DNA of 40,137 nt from Pseudogulbenkiania sp. GTDB taxonomy: Bacteria; Pseudomonadota; Gammaproteobacteria; Burkholderiales; Chromobacteriaceae. This document shows positions 6,952-15,727 of the stretch, piece after piece. Below the pieces are notes generated by a model. The model searched no databases. It was not told the DNA's origin and worked only from the letters and a program-made list of their open reading frames with translations. The position numbers and the translations under genes were made by a program. Each line of letters starts with the position of its first letter. The stretch's first letter is position 1. The DNA lies in assembly GCA_018260425.1 (NCBI GenBank), contig JAGLBD010000032.1, forward strand, positions 1 to 40,137, in the 5' to 3' direction.

Positions 6952-9300
6952 TTATCGCGAGTGATTGGAAGGAGGGGGTGGCATAAAAAACGGGTTGAGC
7001 CACCAGGCAAGGCTGATGCCCAGCAACATGGTCAAACCGAACGCCGAGAGCGCTGGCGTTGCGGACAGCGCCAGCAGGCCGAAGGCCAGCAGGGTGCCGG
7101 CAGCCGCCAGGGTCACCGACAAAAAGGCCCGGTGCTTGTTCTCTCCGGTTTCTGCCAACAGAAATACCCCGTAGTCGACCCCCATGCCCAGAATCAGCAA
7201 CAGCGCCAGGATGTTGAAGAGCTGTATCGGATGGCCGGTCACGGCCAGCAGTGCAATGGTCAGCAGACTGGCCAGCGCGGTCGGTAGCAGGGCGCGCCAG
7301 GCCTGACGGCCAAAGTGCCACCAGAGCATGCCGAATACCAGGGCATAACTCAGGACAATCACCCCGCTCATCAACTGGCGGTAATGCGCCAGCAACGCTG
7401 AAATCTCGGCGACTTTGTCAATGAAGCGCACCCCAGGCTCCTGAGCCAGCGTATGCAGGGCTGGAAGCTTGGCCGGGTTGTCCAGACCGCGCAGCATGAC
7501 GATGCTGGCGTACTGCTTGCCCAATTTGCCCAGCCACTGCGCCCGTAGCGGTTCGGAGACCGGTGACGCCAGCCACGAGTCGATGGACAGCGGTTGGCAG
7601 GTCCGGGTGACCCGGGGTTGTTCCGTCTCGCCAAGCTGCCGGTTGACCTGATCCACAACCCCGCCCGGGGCGTAGATCGTCTGTTCGAGTTTCGCGAAAT
7701 TGGCGCATTGGCGGCGGGCAGACGGTACCCAGTCCGACACGGATTGCACCCCTTTGATCTCACCGGCCACCAGCAAGGGTGCCAGCCGCGACTTGAGTGC
7801 TTCTTCGCGTTGCAGGACGAGTTCGGGACTGGCCCCTTCTATCAGAAAAAACTGCCCAGGGCTCGGCATATCCAGTAATTGCCCGACTTGCCGCTGTTCC
7901 TGTATGAGCCGGGGGGAGGCGTTCTGCAGCAGACGAATGTCGTCATTGGTCTTGATCGAGAACAGCCCGGCAAGCAGTATGAGGAGACAAGCCGCTCCGG
8001 CCAGCAGGGCGTTGCGTCGCCGGGTCATGTCCGGCCATAGCGTGTAAAGCCCGCCGATGCGGTGCGCGAAGCGATTGAACGGCAGTGTGCCGGCATCGAC
8101 ATACGGCAGGCACAGCAAAACGGTCAGGAACGCGGCCAGCAAACCGCTGACCGAAAAGACCGCCATTTGCATCAAGCCCGGGAAAGGCGTCAGGGCCAGC
8201 AAGGCATAGCCAATGGCCGTGGTCATGAAGGCAAGACACATGACGCCCCGTTGCTGGCGTAGCATGGCCCAGCGCTCGGAGGCGGGGCGACCCAGCCGGT
8301 AGGCGTAATAGTTGTTGCCGTAGTTCTCGGCGACACCGATCAGACTGGCCCCGAATACCAGCGTAATCAAGTGCAGTTTGCCGAACAGCAGCGCCGTTAC
8401 AGTGATGGCCGTGCCAAGACCGGCAAACAGCGACACTGTCACCAGCAGCCGCGGTCGCAGGCCATTGAAGGCCAGTACGGTGAGCAGGATGATGCCGAGC
8501 AATGAACCGGCACCAATGGTATGGACTTCATGTTGGGCCTGACTGGCGGCAGCGGCGGCAAACAAGGGAATGCCGGCCGTGACGATGTCGACATCCGGCG
8601 CGTGGCGGCGCACCTCCCGGGCCGTCTGGTCCAGTAGCGGGGACAGGTTGCCGCTGACAGAAAATGCCGGGCTGTTCTGTTCAAGCATGATCAGTGCGTA
8701 GCTGCGGGTCGGTGTACTCAGGCTGAGTCGCTCGTCCACGACCCGGATACGGCTTTGCCCGGCTCGCTCTCCCAGCCACTGACCAAACAGATTGAGCGGG
8801 TCCTCTTGCCAGCGACCGAGTCGGGGCATGCCCATCGGCTGATACAGTCCGGCCAAGGCACGTTGCGCCAGGGCCGGGGTGCTTTCGCGGCCAAGCATGT
8901 CGACTTGCGCGCTGGTCAGTAACTGCTGCCGATAGGGTGAGTAGAAATCAATCCAGCCGGCACTTTCCTGATCGGTGACGGTGTAGCGCAGCGTGACCGG
9001 GGCACCACTGCGCGCCAGCGCCGCGGCATAACGGTCGCCAGCGTCCCGGGCCTCGCTCCAGCGCGGCGCACCGACCAAGACCACGATACGCCGGGCGGCC
9101 GAGTCGGCCAGTTTGCGGGTTGCGTCACGGACCTGCGTGTCGCGGGAGTCCTGCGGCAGCATGGCCAGAATGTCGGTTTCCAGTCGATAGTGTCCGCCCA
9201 GCCAGTACCAGCCATTGAAGACCGTTACCGCGATCATCAGGCAAAACCAGAGTGCGGCCAGCCAGGCGTGCCGTGCGCCATGGAGTCGGGAATCAGTCAA
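6952..9300 (-). CDS. MMPL/RND-family exporter of the APE cluster
   Basis: This 782-residue inner-membrane protein has the two-repeat MMPL layout: a first helix at about 12-32, a periplasmic loop to about 260, a group of helices at 265-400, another at 432-448, a second loop, and a final group from about 640 to 770. It shows the IGVAENYGNNYYAYRL segment in the first half and GMGVDYGVFLLAE in the second, which are typical of this family. It probably moves the finished aryl polyene lipid out of the inner membrane, together with the LolA-like protein encoded just before it. The start appears to be TTG at 9300, preceded by GAGAAG and overlapping the preceding stop; no ATG lies near this N-terminus. 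Confidence 0.88.
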   Translation of the reverse strand: MTDSRLHGARHAWLAALWFCLMIAVTVFNGWYWLGGHYRLETDILAMLPQDSRDTQVRDATRKLADSAARRIVVLVGAPRWSEARDAGDRYAAALARSGAPVTLRYTVTDQESAGWIDFYSPYRQQLLTSAQVDMLGRESTPALAQRALAGLYQPMGMPRLGRWQEDPLNLFGQWLGERAGQSRIRVVDERLSLSTPTRSYALIMLEQNSPAFSVSGNLSPLLDQTAREVRRHAPDVDIVTAGIPLFAAAAASQAQHEVHTIGAGSLLGIILLTVLAFNGLRPRLLVTVSLFAGLGTAITVTALLFGKLHLITLVFGASLIGVAENYGNNYYAYRLGRPASERWAMLRQQRGVMCLAFMTTAIGYALLALTPFPGLMQMAVFSVSGLLAAFLTVLLCLPYVDAGTLPFNRFAHRIGGLYTLWPDMTRRRNALLAGAACLLILLAGLFSIKTNDDIRLLQNASPRLIQEQRQVGQLLDMPSPGQFFLIEGASPELVLQREEALKSRLAPLLVAGEIKGVQSVSDWVPSARRQCANFAKLEQTIYAPGGVVDQVNRQLGETEQPRVTRTCQPLSIDSWLASPVSEPLRAQWLGKLGKQYASIVMLRGLDNPAKLPALHTLAQEPGVRFIDKVAEISALLAHYRQLMSGVIVLSYALVFGMLWWHFGRQAWRALLPTALASLLTIALLAVTGHPIQLFNILALLLILGMGVDYGVFLLAETGENKHRAFLSVTLAAAGTLLAFGLLALSATPALSAFGLTMLLGISLAWWLNPFFMPPPPSNHSR

Positions 9301-9898
9301 AGCGCTTCTCTTCTTCGCGGCTCAGGCGCGGGGCCGTGCCGTCCTGTGGCGAAAAGGTGATACGGGTACGGTCGCCATTGCTTTCGTCGATGCGGATACT
9401 GCGGACGAATTGATCCCCGGACAGTTCGACATGCTGCATCACCCGCATCAGTGCCGTCTGTTTCGGAGTCAATTGCAGGGTCCATGTCCGGCCGCTGAGC
9501 TTGCCTTCGACACGGAAGTGATTGGCTAGCGTATCCAGATTGCCGTTCAGCAGGGAAAACATCAATTCGGTGATGACCCTGACGGTCGGCTCTTTACCGG
9601 CATTCAATTGAAAGGAAACGTTGCCGTTCTGGGTGGCGACGATATCGTTGCGCGTCAGTTTGAGCTGGCTGGCAAAAGGTCGCTGGGTGTCCCACAGCAC
9701 CCCTTTGTCCTGGGCCACCAGAAAGCGCCCCTGGGAACGCAGGGGTTTGGCGAAGCCGCTGACGTCCTTGGTTTGCTCGAAACCACCGCGGATCACCGCG
9801 GGGCGCGCCATGCGGGCCGCAATGCTGTCCAGCGGCTCTGCCGCGGGCACACTCTGGGAGAGTGCCAGCAGGGCCACACTGCAAAAAACGTGTTTCAT
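9293..9898 (-). CDS. LolA-like periplasmic lipid or lipoprotein carrier
   Basis: This 201-residue protein begins with a signal peptide (MKHVFCSVALLALSQSVPAA) and continues with features of the LolA fold: GGFEQTKDVSGF, GRFLVAQDKGVLW and a late LTPKQTALMRVMQHVEL region. LolA proteins carry lipidated cargo across the periplasm. In APE clusters this homologue is thought to serve the polyene lipid rather than general lipoproteins. The ATG at 9898 overlaps the thioesterase stop as ATGA and gives a proper signal peptide, so the longer open frame to 10204 is rejected. Its end overlaps the MMPL exporter start, which points to a joint export unit. Confidence 0.86.
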   Translation of the reverse strand: MKHVFCSVALLALSQSVPAAEPLDSIAARMARPAVIRGGFEQTKDVSGFAKPLRSQGRFLVAQDKGVLWDTQRPFASQLKLTRNDIVATQNGNVSFQLNAGKEPTVRVITELMFSLLNGNLDTLANHFRVEGKLSGRTWTLQLTPKQTALMRVMQHVELSGDQFVRSIRIDESNGDRTRITFSPQDGTAPRLSREEEKRFD

Positions 9899-10314
9899 CA
9901 GACAAAAACTCCCAGTTTTTCGTGCAGCACGGGCGGGGTGACATACTGCATTTCCATCGTTTTCATATCGACGGCCACCTGCGTGGTGTAGGCCTTGTTG
10001 ATCTTGTGGCCGGTTTCGGCATCGAAAATCAGGTACTCGATCTTCAGCCGGCACTCCCATTCGACGATGCGGGCGTCGATACGGATGCGCTGACCGAAGC
10101 GGATCGGCTGGATAAACTTGAGGTGCATGTCCACCACGGGCCAGGCATAGCCCGATGCTTTCATTTGCGGATAGTTGTAGTCGAACCGCTCCAGCAACTC
10201 GCATCGAGCCAGTTCCAGATACTTGACGTAGTTGCCATGCCAGACGATATCCATCGGGTCAAGGTCATGAAAGGCTGGCGACAGCTCGTAGCTGCAGGAC
10301 AGGTCAGGCTGCAT
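9898..10314 (-). CDS. Acyl thioesterase, 4-hydroxybenzoyl-CoA thioesterase type (hotdog fold)
   Basis: This 138-residue hotdog-fold thioesterase has the family signature DLDPMDIVWHGNYVKYLELAR (17-37), with the catalytic Asp in the DxxxxxWHGNY region. It resembles YbgC and 4-hydroxybenzoyl-CoA thioesterases. In the APE pathway it may release stalled or finished acyl chains from a carrier protein, so a proofreading or chain-release role is likely but unproven. ATG 10314 overlaps the lyase stop by 11 bases; a GTG at 10329 is the alternative and would add only five residues. Confidence 0.87.
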   Translation of the reverse strand: MQPDLSCSYELSPAFHDLDPMDIVWHGNYVKYLELARCELLERFDYNYPQMKASGYAWPVVDMHLKFIQPIRFGQRIRIDARIVEWECRLKIEYLIFDAETGHKINKAYTTQVAVDMKTMEMQYVTPPVLHEKLGVFV

Positions 10315-11845
10315 ACAGGGTCCAGTCACGTTGCCGGATCGCGGTGATCAAGTGTTGCAGCTCGTGATCCAGTGCCCGGTCCTCGACGACGAGCGGGATA
10401 CGGCGTGCCAGGTCCTCGAGCATTGCCGTCAAGCCCGGAGCCATCGGCAAGCTGCCTTGCACGGCCATGCGCAAGCCGGCGGCCTGACGGGCGGTGATCA
10501 ACACGGCCGCCAGTACCTGCTCGGTCAATTCGAGCACGCGCAGCGCATCGCGGGCGGCAATGGTGCCCATGCTGACCTTGTCCTGATTGTGGCACTCGGT
10601 TGACCGGGAAAACACCGAGGCCGGCATGGTCAGTTTCAAGGCCTCGGCCGTCCAGGCCGACACGCTGATCTGTAGTGCCTTGAGGCCGTGATTGATGGCC
10701 GCGCGGTGACCTTCCGCTCCGGAAAGGTTGCGCGGCAGTCCATTATTGAAGCGGGTATCGACCAGTTGGGCCATCTGTCGGTCCAGCAAGTCGGCCAGAT
10801 TGGCAACAGCATTTTTCAGGCTGTCCATGGCAAAGGCGATATGGCCGCCATAAAAGTGGCCACCATGAAGAATCTGTTCGCGCTCGGCATCGACAATCGG
10901 GTTGTCATTGGCGCTGTTGAGCTCGTTTTCAATCAGGCTGCGCAGAAAGGGCAAGGCATCTTCCAGAACGCCGATCACATGCGGTGCACAGCGAAACGAG
11001 TAGCGATCCTGAAGACGGCTATCGTTGCGCGAGGGGGTTTCCGTGGCGAGGTCCTGCCGCAGGCGTGCCGCGATGCGTTGCTGGCCCGGATGCGGTTTGA
11101 CATCAAACAGGGCTTTGTCGAAATGGTGGGCATTGCCCGCCGCGGCAACGACATTCAGTGCCGTCAGGCGGGTCGACAGGCGTGAGGCGTAGTCGGCGCG
11201 TTGCCAGGCAAGGCAGGCCAGCGCGGTCATCACCGCCGTGCCGTTCATGATGGCGAGTCCTTCCTTGGGGCGCAGCCGCAGCGGGGCGCGGCCGATGGCC
11301 TGCAAGGCGTCCGCGGCGTTGCAGAGTTCGCCCCGGAACAGCACGGTGCGCTCACCGCAGAGGGCTGCCGCGACATACGACAAGGGGGTCAGATCACCAC
11401 TGGCGCCGACGGAGCCCTCGGCCGGAATGCGCGGGAGAATATCATGTTCCAGCAGGGCAGCGAGTTGTTCCAGCAGGCCAAGGCTGACCCCCGAAACCCC
11501 GCGGCACAACGAGGCCAGCCGGGTGGCCAGAACCGCCCGTGTTTCCTCCGGGGTGAGGAATCGCCCGGCGCCGCAACCGTGGTAAGTGTACAGATGGTGC
11601 GGGAGTTCGCCGATCAGGTCGGGGGGAATGACCACCGTGCAGGAGTCGCCGTAACCGGTGGTGACACCGTAAATGACACCATCTTCGGCCAGAATCTGGT
11701 CAATCAGTTGGCTGCCACGTGCAATGCGTTCACGAAAGGCCGGGTCGTCGGAGAGGCGGACGGTTTTCTCGCGGCGGGTCACGGCATTGATGTCTTCCAG
11801 TGTCAGCCAGCTACCGTCGAAATACAGGATATCAGGGGTGTTCAT
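10304..11845 (-). CDS. Aromatic amino acid ammonia-lyase (HAL/TAL family)
   Basis: This 513-residue enzyme should remove ammonia from an aromatic amino acid to make an unsaturated aromatic acid, the likely APE starter (for example 4-coumarate from tyrosine). The Ala148-Ser149-Gly150 triad within SVGASGDLTPLSYV forms the MIO cofactor. Tyr59 in IYGVTTGYG is the lid tyrosine, and NSANDNPI and the NQDKVSMG segment are also present. In the selectivity loop (YTYHGCGAG) His89 is kept but is followed by Gly90, where the Rhodobacter tyrosine lyase has Leu and histidine lyases have Ala. ATG 11845 was chosen; in-frame ATGs at 11857 and 11860 are possible. Tyrosine is the best guess for substrate, based on pathway context. 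Confidence 0.9.
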   Translation of the reverse strand: MNTPDILYFDGSWLTLEDINAVTRREKTVRLSDDPAFRERIARGSQLIDQILAEDGVIYGVTTGYGDSCTVVIPPDLIGELPHHLYTYHGCGAGRFLTPEETRAVLATRLASLCRGVSGVSLGLLEQLAALLEHDILPRIPAEGSVGASGDLTPLSYVAAALCGERTVLFRGELCNAADALQAIGRAPLRLRPKEGLAIMNGTAVMTALACLAWQRADYASRLSTRLTALNVVAAAGNAHHFDKALFDVKPHPGQQRIAARLRQDLATETPSRNDSRLQDRYSFRCAPHVIGVLEDALPFLRSLIENELNSANDNPIVDAEREQILHGGHFYGGHIAFAMDSLKNAVANLADLLDRQMAQLVDTRFNNGLPRNLSGAEGHRAAINHGLKALQISVSAWTAEALKLTMPASVFSRSTECHNQDKVSMGTIAARDALRVLELTEQVLAAVLITARQAAGLRMAVQGSLPMAPGLTAMLEDLARRIPLVVEDRALDHELQHLITAIRQRDWTLYAA

Positions 11846-12773
11846 GCGTCTTTTCATCATCCCAAAACGGGAAAAAGTTAAACCAGTCGTAGGGGGATTT
11901 GCCCAGCAGCCCGGTCAGCGACGTGGCAAATTGTCCGGCGTGCATCTTGATCGCTTCCTCGCGGTTTTGGCGCGGGAGCCTGATGCGCTCGGCAAGGCGT
12001 TCGAAATACAGTGCGTAGCCGGCGTTTTCACGCAGGCAACACATCAGGTACACCGGACACTGCAGTAAATGCCCCAGCAGGTAAGGGCCGATCGGGAACG
12101 AGGCGGGGTGCCCCAGAAAGGGAACACTGACGGTTCGTTCACTCTGCAAGGGAACACGGTCTCCGGCGATGGCGATCAATTCTCCCGCCATGACCCGGGC
12201 CGACAGATCGGCGGCGGTGGCGGGGCTGATATCCGTGACTTCCAGCAAGCGAATGGATTGGGCCGGGTCCAGTCTGTCCAGCAGATCATTGAAGCGACGG
12301 GCATGACGGGTGTGGACCAGAACATTGACGACGATTCCGGGGGTGTGGTTGGCCAGTGCCCGGCACAATTCAAGGCAACCGACGTGAGCCGTGACAATCA
12401 CACCGCCACGGCCTTCGCGCAGTGCCGCGCGAACGGTTTCCGCGCCGTGGAGCCGGATGCGGTCGTCAGGGTAGTGGCCGGCGGTGGCCAGCAGCTTGTC
12501 CAACAGGGTATCCGCGAACCGGAATAGATGCCGGAACGTGTCGCTATGACCGGGTACGTGCCCCGGTGCGCCGGTGGCCGTTTGCAAACGCGCAAGGTAG
12601 GTGCGCGAGGCGTGGCGGGCATCGGGCCGGCAGATCCAGTAGAAAGCGACGACCGGCAGCAGGACCAGCCGGAATACGGTGCGTCCGAACACCTTGTGGA
12701 GCATGTACAGAAACGTAATGCCGAACGCAAAGGTGTTTTCCGTCATCCGGGCCCAGTGCATTGTCGGACTCAT
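11832..12773 (-). CDS. LpxL/HtrB-type lysophospholipid acyltransferase
   Basis: This 313-residue inner-membrane acyltransferase has the family motif HX4E at His130 to Glu135 (TAHVGCLELCRAL) and an N-terminal hydrophobic anchor (FGRTVFRLVLLPVVAFYW). The family includes the late acyltransferases of lipid A. In this operon it probably adds an acyl or polyenyl chain to a sugar or lipid acceptor made with the adjacent glycosyltransferase. In some APE clusters the glycosyltransferase and this acyltransferase are, as I recall, one fused protein; here they are two genes joined by an ATGA overlap at 12770-12773. An upstream ATG at 12803 is possible but less likely. Confidence 0.88.
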   Translation of the reverse strand: MSPTMHWARMTENTFAFGITFLYMLHKVFGRTVFRLVLLPVVAFYWICRPDARHASRTYLARLQTATGAPGHVPGHSDTFRHLFRFADTLLDKLLATAGHYPDDRIRLHGAETVRAALREGRGGVIVTAHVGCLELCRALANHTPGIVVNVLVHTRHARRFNDLLDRLDPAQSIRLLEVTDISPATAADLSARVMAGELIAIAGDRVPLQSERTVSVPFLGHPASFPIGPYLLGHLLQCPVYLMCCLRENAGYALYFERLAERIRLPRQNREEAIKMHAGQFATSLTGLLGKSPYDWFNFFPFWDDEKTHEHP

Positions 12774-13507
12774 GAGGTGCTGACCTTGCGCCAGAGTAAC
12801 CATGGCAGGCGTGCCAGCATGCCGAAGAACAACCGGGTATGCATGCGGCTGATCCGGACATTGTCATGCCAGATCTGGAAATGCGACACACCATCCAGCG
12901 GGTAGTGAACCTGAGTAGGGTGGCCAATCATGCGCACCCCGCGCCAGTGAAGTCTGACCAACACCTCGACATCAAAGTCCATGCGCCGGCCGAGCTTGAC
13001 CGAGTTGAACAACTCGATGACGGGAGGGAGCGGGTAGACACGAAAACCGCACATGGCATCCCGGATGTCCAGCGACAGCGTGTTGATCCACACCCAGAGG
13101 TGGGAAGCGTAGCGGCCATAACGACGGCTCTTCGGCGCACTGGCGTCATAGCGGGGGCAGCCGTAGATCAGCGCGTCGGGATGGGCCTGTGCCAGCGCAA
13201 GAAACTGTGCGAGATCCCGCGTATCGTGCTGGCCATCGGCATCAATCTGCAAGGCATGGGTAAAGCCATGCCGGTGGGCGGCCTGCAGGCCGGCGATCAT
13301 GGCGCCACCTTTGCCCTGATTGGAGGGCAGCCGCACCAGATGGATATCCGGCTCGCTCGCGGCAAGACGATCCAGTACGCGGGCGCACTCCGCTGCGCTG
13401 CCGTCATCGACCAGGATGCAGGGCAGCTGTCGGGCCCGAAGCGCCGCAACCACCTGCCCGACGGCATCGCCATGGTTATACACGGGAACGACGGCACAGG
13501 TCAGCAT
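12770..13507 (-). CDS. Family 2 glycosyltransferase (APE cluster)
   Basis: This 245-residue GT-A fold glycosyltransferase starts with VVPVYNHGD, has VDDGS at 33-37 and the metal-binding DADGQHD at 89-95. A central GFRVYPLP segment and the late MDFDVEVLVRLHWRG resemble dolichyl-phosphate-mannose-synthase-like enzymes. It should transfer a sugar onto a lipid or directly onto the polyene, giving the anchor that holds the pigment in the membrane. The donor and acceptor cannot be read from the sequence. ATG 13507 overlaps the stop of the ligase-dehydratase gene by 7 bases; the longer frame begins at a TTG and is not preferred. Confidence 0.88.
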   Translation of the reverse strand: MLTCAVVPVYNHGDAVGQVVAALRARQLPCILVDDGSAAECARVLDRLAASEPDIHLVRLPSNQGKGGAMIAGLQAAHRHGFTHALQIDADGQHDTRDLAQFLALAQAHPDALIYGCPRYDASAPKSRRYGRYASHLWVWINTLSLDIRDAMCGFRVYPLPPVIELFNSVKLGRRMDFDVEVLVRLHWRGVRMIGHPTQVHYPLDGVSHFQIWHDNVRISRMHTRLFFGMLARLPWLLWRKVSTS

Positions 13508-15186
13508 GGCACGGCTCCAAAGCAAAGGCGACCGCTGGCATGCTGCAGCGTGCCGCTCGTGTACGCGAAGGTCAGCGTGTGGCGGTCCGTGTCATGGGTG
13601 AATGACAGGGTAACCTGACTGTCCGGAGAGATGATGCTTTGAAACTTCAGGTTGTCGACTCCGATGAAGTGCTCGGGTAGATCGAATAATTCGCGTCCCA
13701 GACGGATGGCCCAGTCAAGCTGGGTCACTCCGGGCAAGAGGGGGGCTCCGGGAAAATGGCCGGCAAAGTCGGGTAGCGCGGCATCGACGTCGATGATGAT
13801 CTGTGCTTCCGTGGTGCTGCGGGATGCTTGATGCCAGACGGGGCGGCGTGGATCGAACCATGCGAGCAAGCGGGCGACGGTCACCTTGCCCTGCGCGTCG
13901 GCCGGAAAACGGGCACCATATCGCCAGTGGCGCGGCAGGCCTTCGGCGATGATGGAAGATTTGAGTGCCTCGAGGTGACGGGCCGCAAACTCGCGTCGTC
14001 CCCATCGTGCCAGTTCACTCCAGCCTTGCGGCGTGGGAAGGGCGGCAATCCCGATGACTTCCCGCGCGCCGGGGAGGACGACCGCCTTGACGGCCGAGAA
14101 CGCCCCGCAGGCCATCAGGGCGGATTCGATGGCGTCTAGCGAGATACGTTTCTCTTCCAGTTTGACAATGCGGTCGTTGCGTCCCAGTAGCACGAACCCA
14201 CTCTCTTCCAGACGAATGCGATCGGCGGTCGTATGCCAGTGTGCGTCAGGCAGATGAGGGGAGCGCAAGCTCAATTGCTCGCCCTCGACGCGCAGCTCGA
14301 GTCCCGGCAAGACCTGCCAGGGCGCCTCGTCATCGTGCTGGCGGCAACGCGTGGCAATGCCGCCGGTTTCGGTACTGCCATATAGCTCGTGGGGCGCCTG
14401 ACCAAGCAGGGACTTGCAGCGTTGCAAGGCCTCCTTGTCCAAGGGGCCTCCGGAAGAAAATACCGCGGCAATTTGCGTGCTTGCCGAAGCCCAGTCCAGC
14501 GTGTCCGGCAGACGTTTGAGGTGCGCCGGGCTGCTCACCAAAATGGCCGGGGTGTCGCGGAGCCGGTGCAGCAGGGTTTCCGGGAAGGTGCTGCGCAGAC
14601 GTTCGAACGGACGTCCTGCACTCAAAGGCCAGAGTACCCGGAACAACAGACCGTAAATGTGCTGATGCGACACGGTGCCAAGGACGACGACCGGGTCGCC
14701 CTGCAACACCGCTTCCCACTGGCGTGCCAGCGTCGCCACTTCTTCCCCCAACTGCCCCAGCTTCTTGTCGATGGCCTGCGGGGTGCCGGTAGAGCCCGAG
14801 GTAAACAGCACCAGCCGGGCTGTGTTGTCGCAGAGCTCGGAGAAAGACGGTGCACCGGCTGGCGTGGCGCCGGGGGACAGCTCGTCGGCAAACGCATCGA
14901 CGATGTCGCGCAAGGCGGCACGGGTGGCCGGAAGATTGTCGGCGGGCAGGCAGGGCGTTTTACCGGCGTGCCAGGCGCCGAACAGCATGCAGGCCAGCTG
15001 GTAGGCATCCTCGTCGTAGAGACTGATGCGTTGTCCCGCTAGGGTGGCGAAGGTCTGTTGCCACCGTGCGGTGTCGCGGGCGAAATCGGCGAAGGTCAGG
15101 GACGTCTCGTCATTCTGTACGGCGACAGAATGCGTAGCGGAGCGTCCGCTCTTCAATAGGTGCCGTGGCAGCAGGAAATCAGGCAT
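13501..15186 (-). CDS. Aryl-acid ACP ligase fused to a FabZ/ApeI-like dehydratase
   Basis: This 561-residue protein joins two enzymes. Residues 1-445 form an ANL-type adenylation enzyme: phosphate loop LFTSGSTGTPQ at 128-137, YGSTETGGIA at 269-278, hinge GRNDRIVKLEEKRIS at 335-349, and catalytic Lys434 in the AQGKVT motif near 431-436. It should activate the aromatic acid with ATP and load it on an acyl carrier protein (the ApeH role). Residues 460-561 form a hotdog dehydratase with GHFPGAPLLPGV at 476-487, including His477, and Asp491 where many FabZ/FabA enzymes have Glu (the ApeI role). In the described Xenorhabdus system these are two proteins. ATG 15186 overlaps the upstream stop by 8 bases and is preferred over a TTG at 15237. 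Confidence 0.9.
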   Translation of the reverse strand: MPDFLLPRHLLKSGRSATHSVAVQNDETSLTFADFARDTARWQQTFATLAGQRISLYDEDAYQLACMLFGAWHAGKTPCLPADNLPATRAALRDIVDAFADELSPGATPAGAPSFSELCDNTARLVLFTSGSTGTPQAIDKKLGQLGEEVATLARQWEAVLQGDPVVVLGTVSHQHIYGLLFRVLWPLSAGRPFERLRSTFPETLLHRLRDTPAILVSSPAHLKRLPDTLDWASASTQIAAVFSSGGPLDKEALQRCKSLLGQAPHELYGSTETGGIATRCRQHDDEAPWQVLPGLELRVEGEQLSLRSPHLPDAHWHTTADRIRLEESGFVLLGRNDRIVKLEEKRISLDAIESALMACGAFSAVKAVVLPGAREVIGIAALPTPQGWSELARWGRREFAARHLEALKSSIIAEGLPRHWRYGARFPADAQGKVTVARLLAWFDPRRPVWHQASRSTTEAQIIIDVDAALPDFAGHFPGAPLLPGVTQLDWAIRLGRELFDLPEHFIGVDNLKFQSIISPDSQVTLSFTHDTDRHTLTFAYTSGTLQHASGRLCFGAVPC

Positions 15187-15727
15187 GGATGGAATTTCGG
15201 GTTTTAACACGGCGGCGATAGAGAAATTCACCCGCAAACAGCAGTCCCATCAGCAGGTAGGACAGCAGGCCGTTGTACAGGGCCCATTGCGCCTCGCTTC
15301 CCCACAACGTTGTTGCAAGGGAAACACTGCCGTTGAAGACAAAGAATCCGCACCACAGCCAGGTGACTTTTCGGGTGTAGCTGACCCCCTCGGGAGGGAG
15401 TGCGGGTTCGTGTAAACGGGCCAGTCGTTCTATGACAGGCGGACCGAAGCGCAGGCTGGCAGCAAACACCGCCAGCAAGGTGGCATTGATCAGCAAAGGG
15501 TATAGCTTCAGGGGCAGTACGCCATTGCCGATGACACTTGCTGCACCCAGCACTACGGCACCGGCGCCTGCGAAATACCACAAACGCTGTCCCGAGCTTG
15601 CGACCCGGGTCAGGGCGATGGCGATCAGCACTAGCGCCAGCCAACGCGGTGACAGGTGCCCCTGCCCGAAGTAGATCAGAAAGGGGTAGGCGAGCGTCAG
15701 CAGGGTGGGGAGCAGCAGTTTGCGCAT
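15179..15727 (-). CDS. Multi-helix inner-membrane protein, COG4648-like (APE cluster)
   Basis: This 182-residue protein is mostly hydrophobic, with about five membrane segments. Visible ones include LLLPTLLTLAYPFLIYFG, WLALVLIAIALT, WYFAGAGAVVLGAASVIG and LLINATLLAVFAASL, with a final VTWLWCGFFVFNGSVSLA segment. Between helices lie FGPPVIERLARLHEP and LPPEGVSYTRKVTWLWC, which match the COG4648 family found beside the carrier proteins in APE clusters. No catalytic motif can be recognised and its function is unknown. The ATG at 15727 shares its end with the second carrier protein stop (ATGA), and the stop overlaps the ligase start. Confidence 0.8.
   Translation of the reverse strand: MRKLLLPTLLTLAYPFLIYFGQGHLSPRWLALVLIAIALTRVASSGQRLWYFAGAGAVVLGAASVIGNGVLPLKLYPLLINATLLAVFAASLRFGPPVIERLARLHEPALPPEGVSYTRKVTWLWCGFFVFNGSVSLATTLWGSEAQWALYNGLLSYLLMGLLFAGEFLYRRRVKTRNSIHA

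Noticed and set aside
5855-7321. A longer form of the methyltransferase starting at 7321
   Set aside because: The extra 124 residues are antiparallel in character to nothing known and lie within the MMPL exporter gene; ATG 6949 directly follows the exporter stop.
9293-10204. A longer form of the LolA-like gene starting at 10204
   Set aside because: The extra part is Arg/His-rich and overlaps the thioesterase gene; ATG 9898 gives a normal signal peptide and an ATGA overlap.
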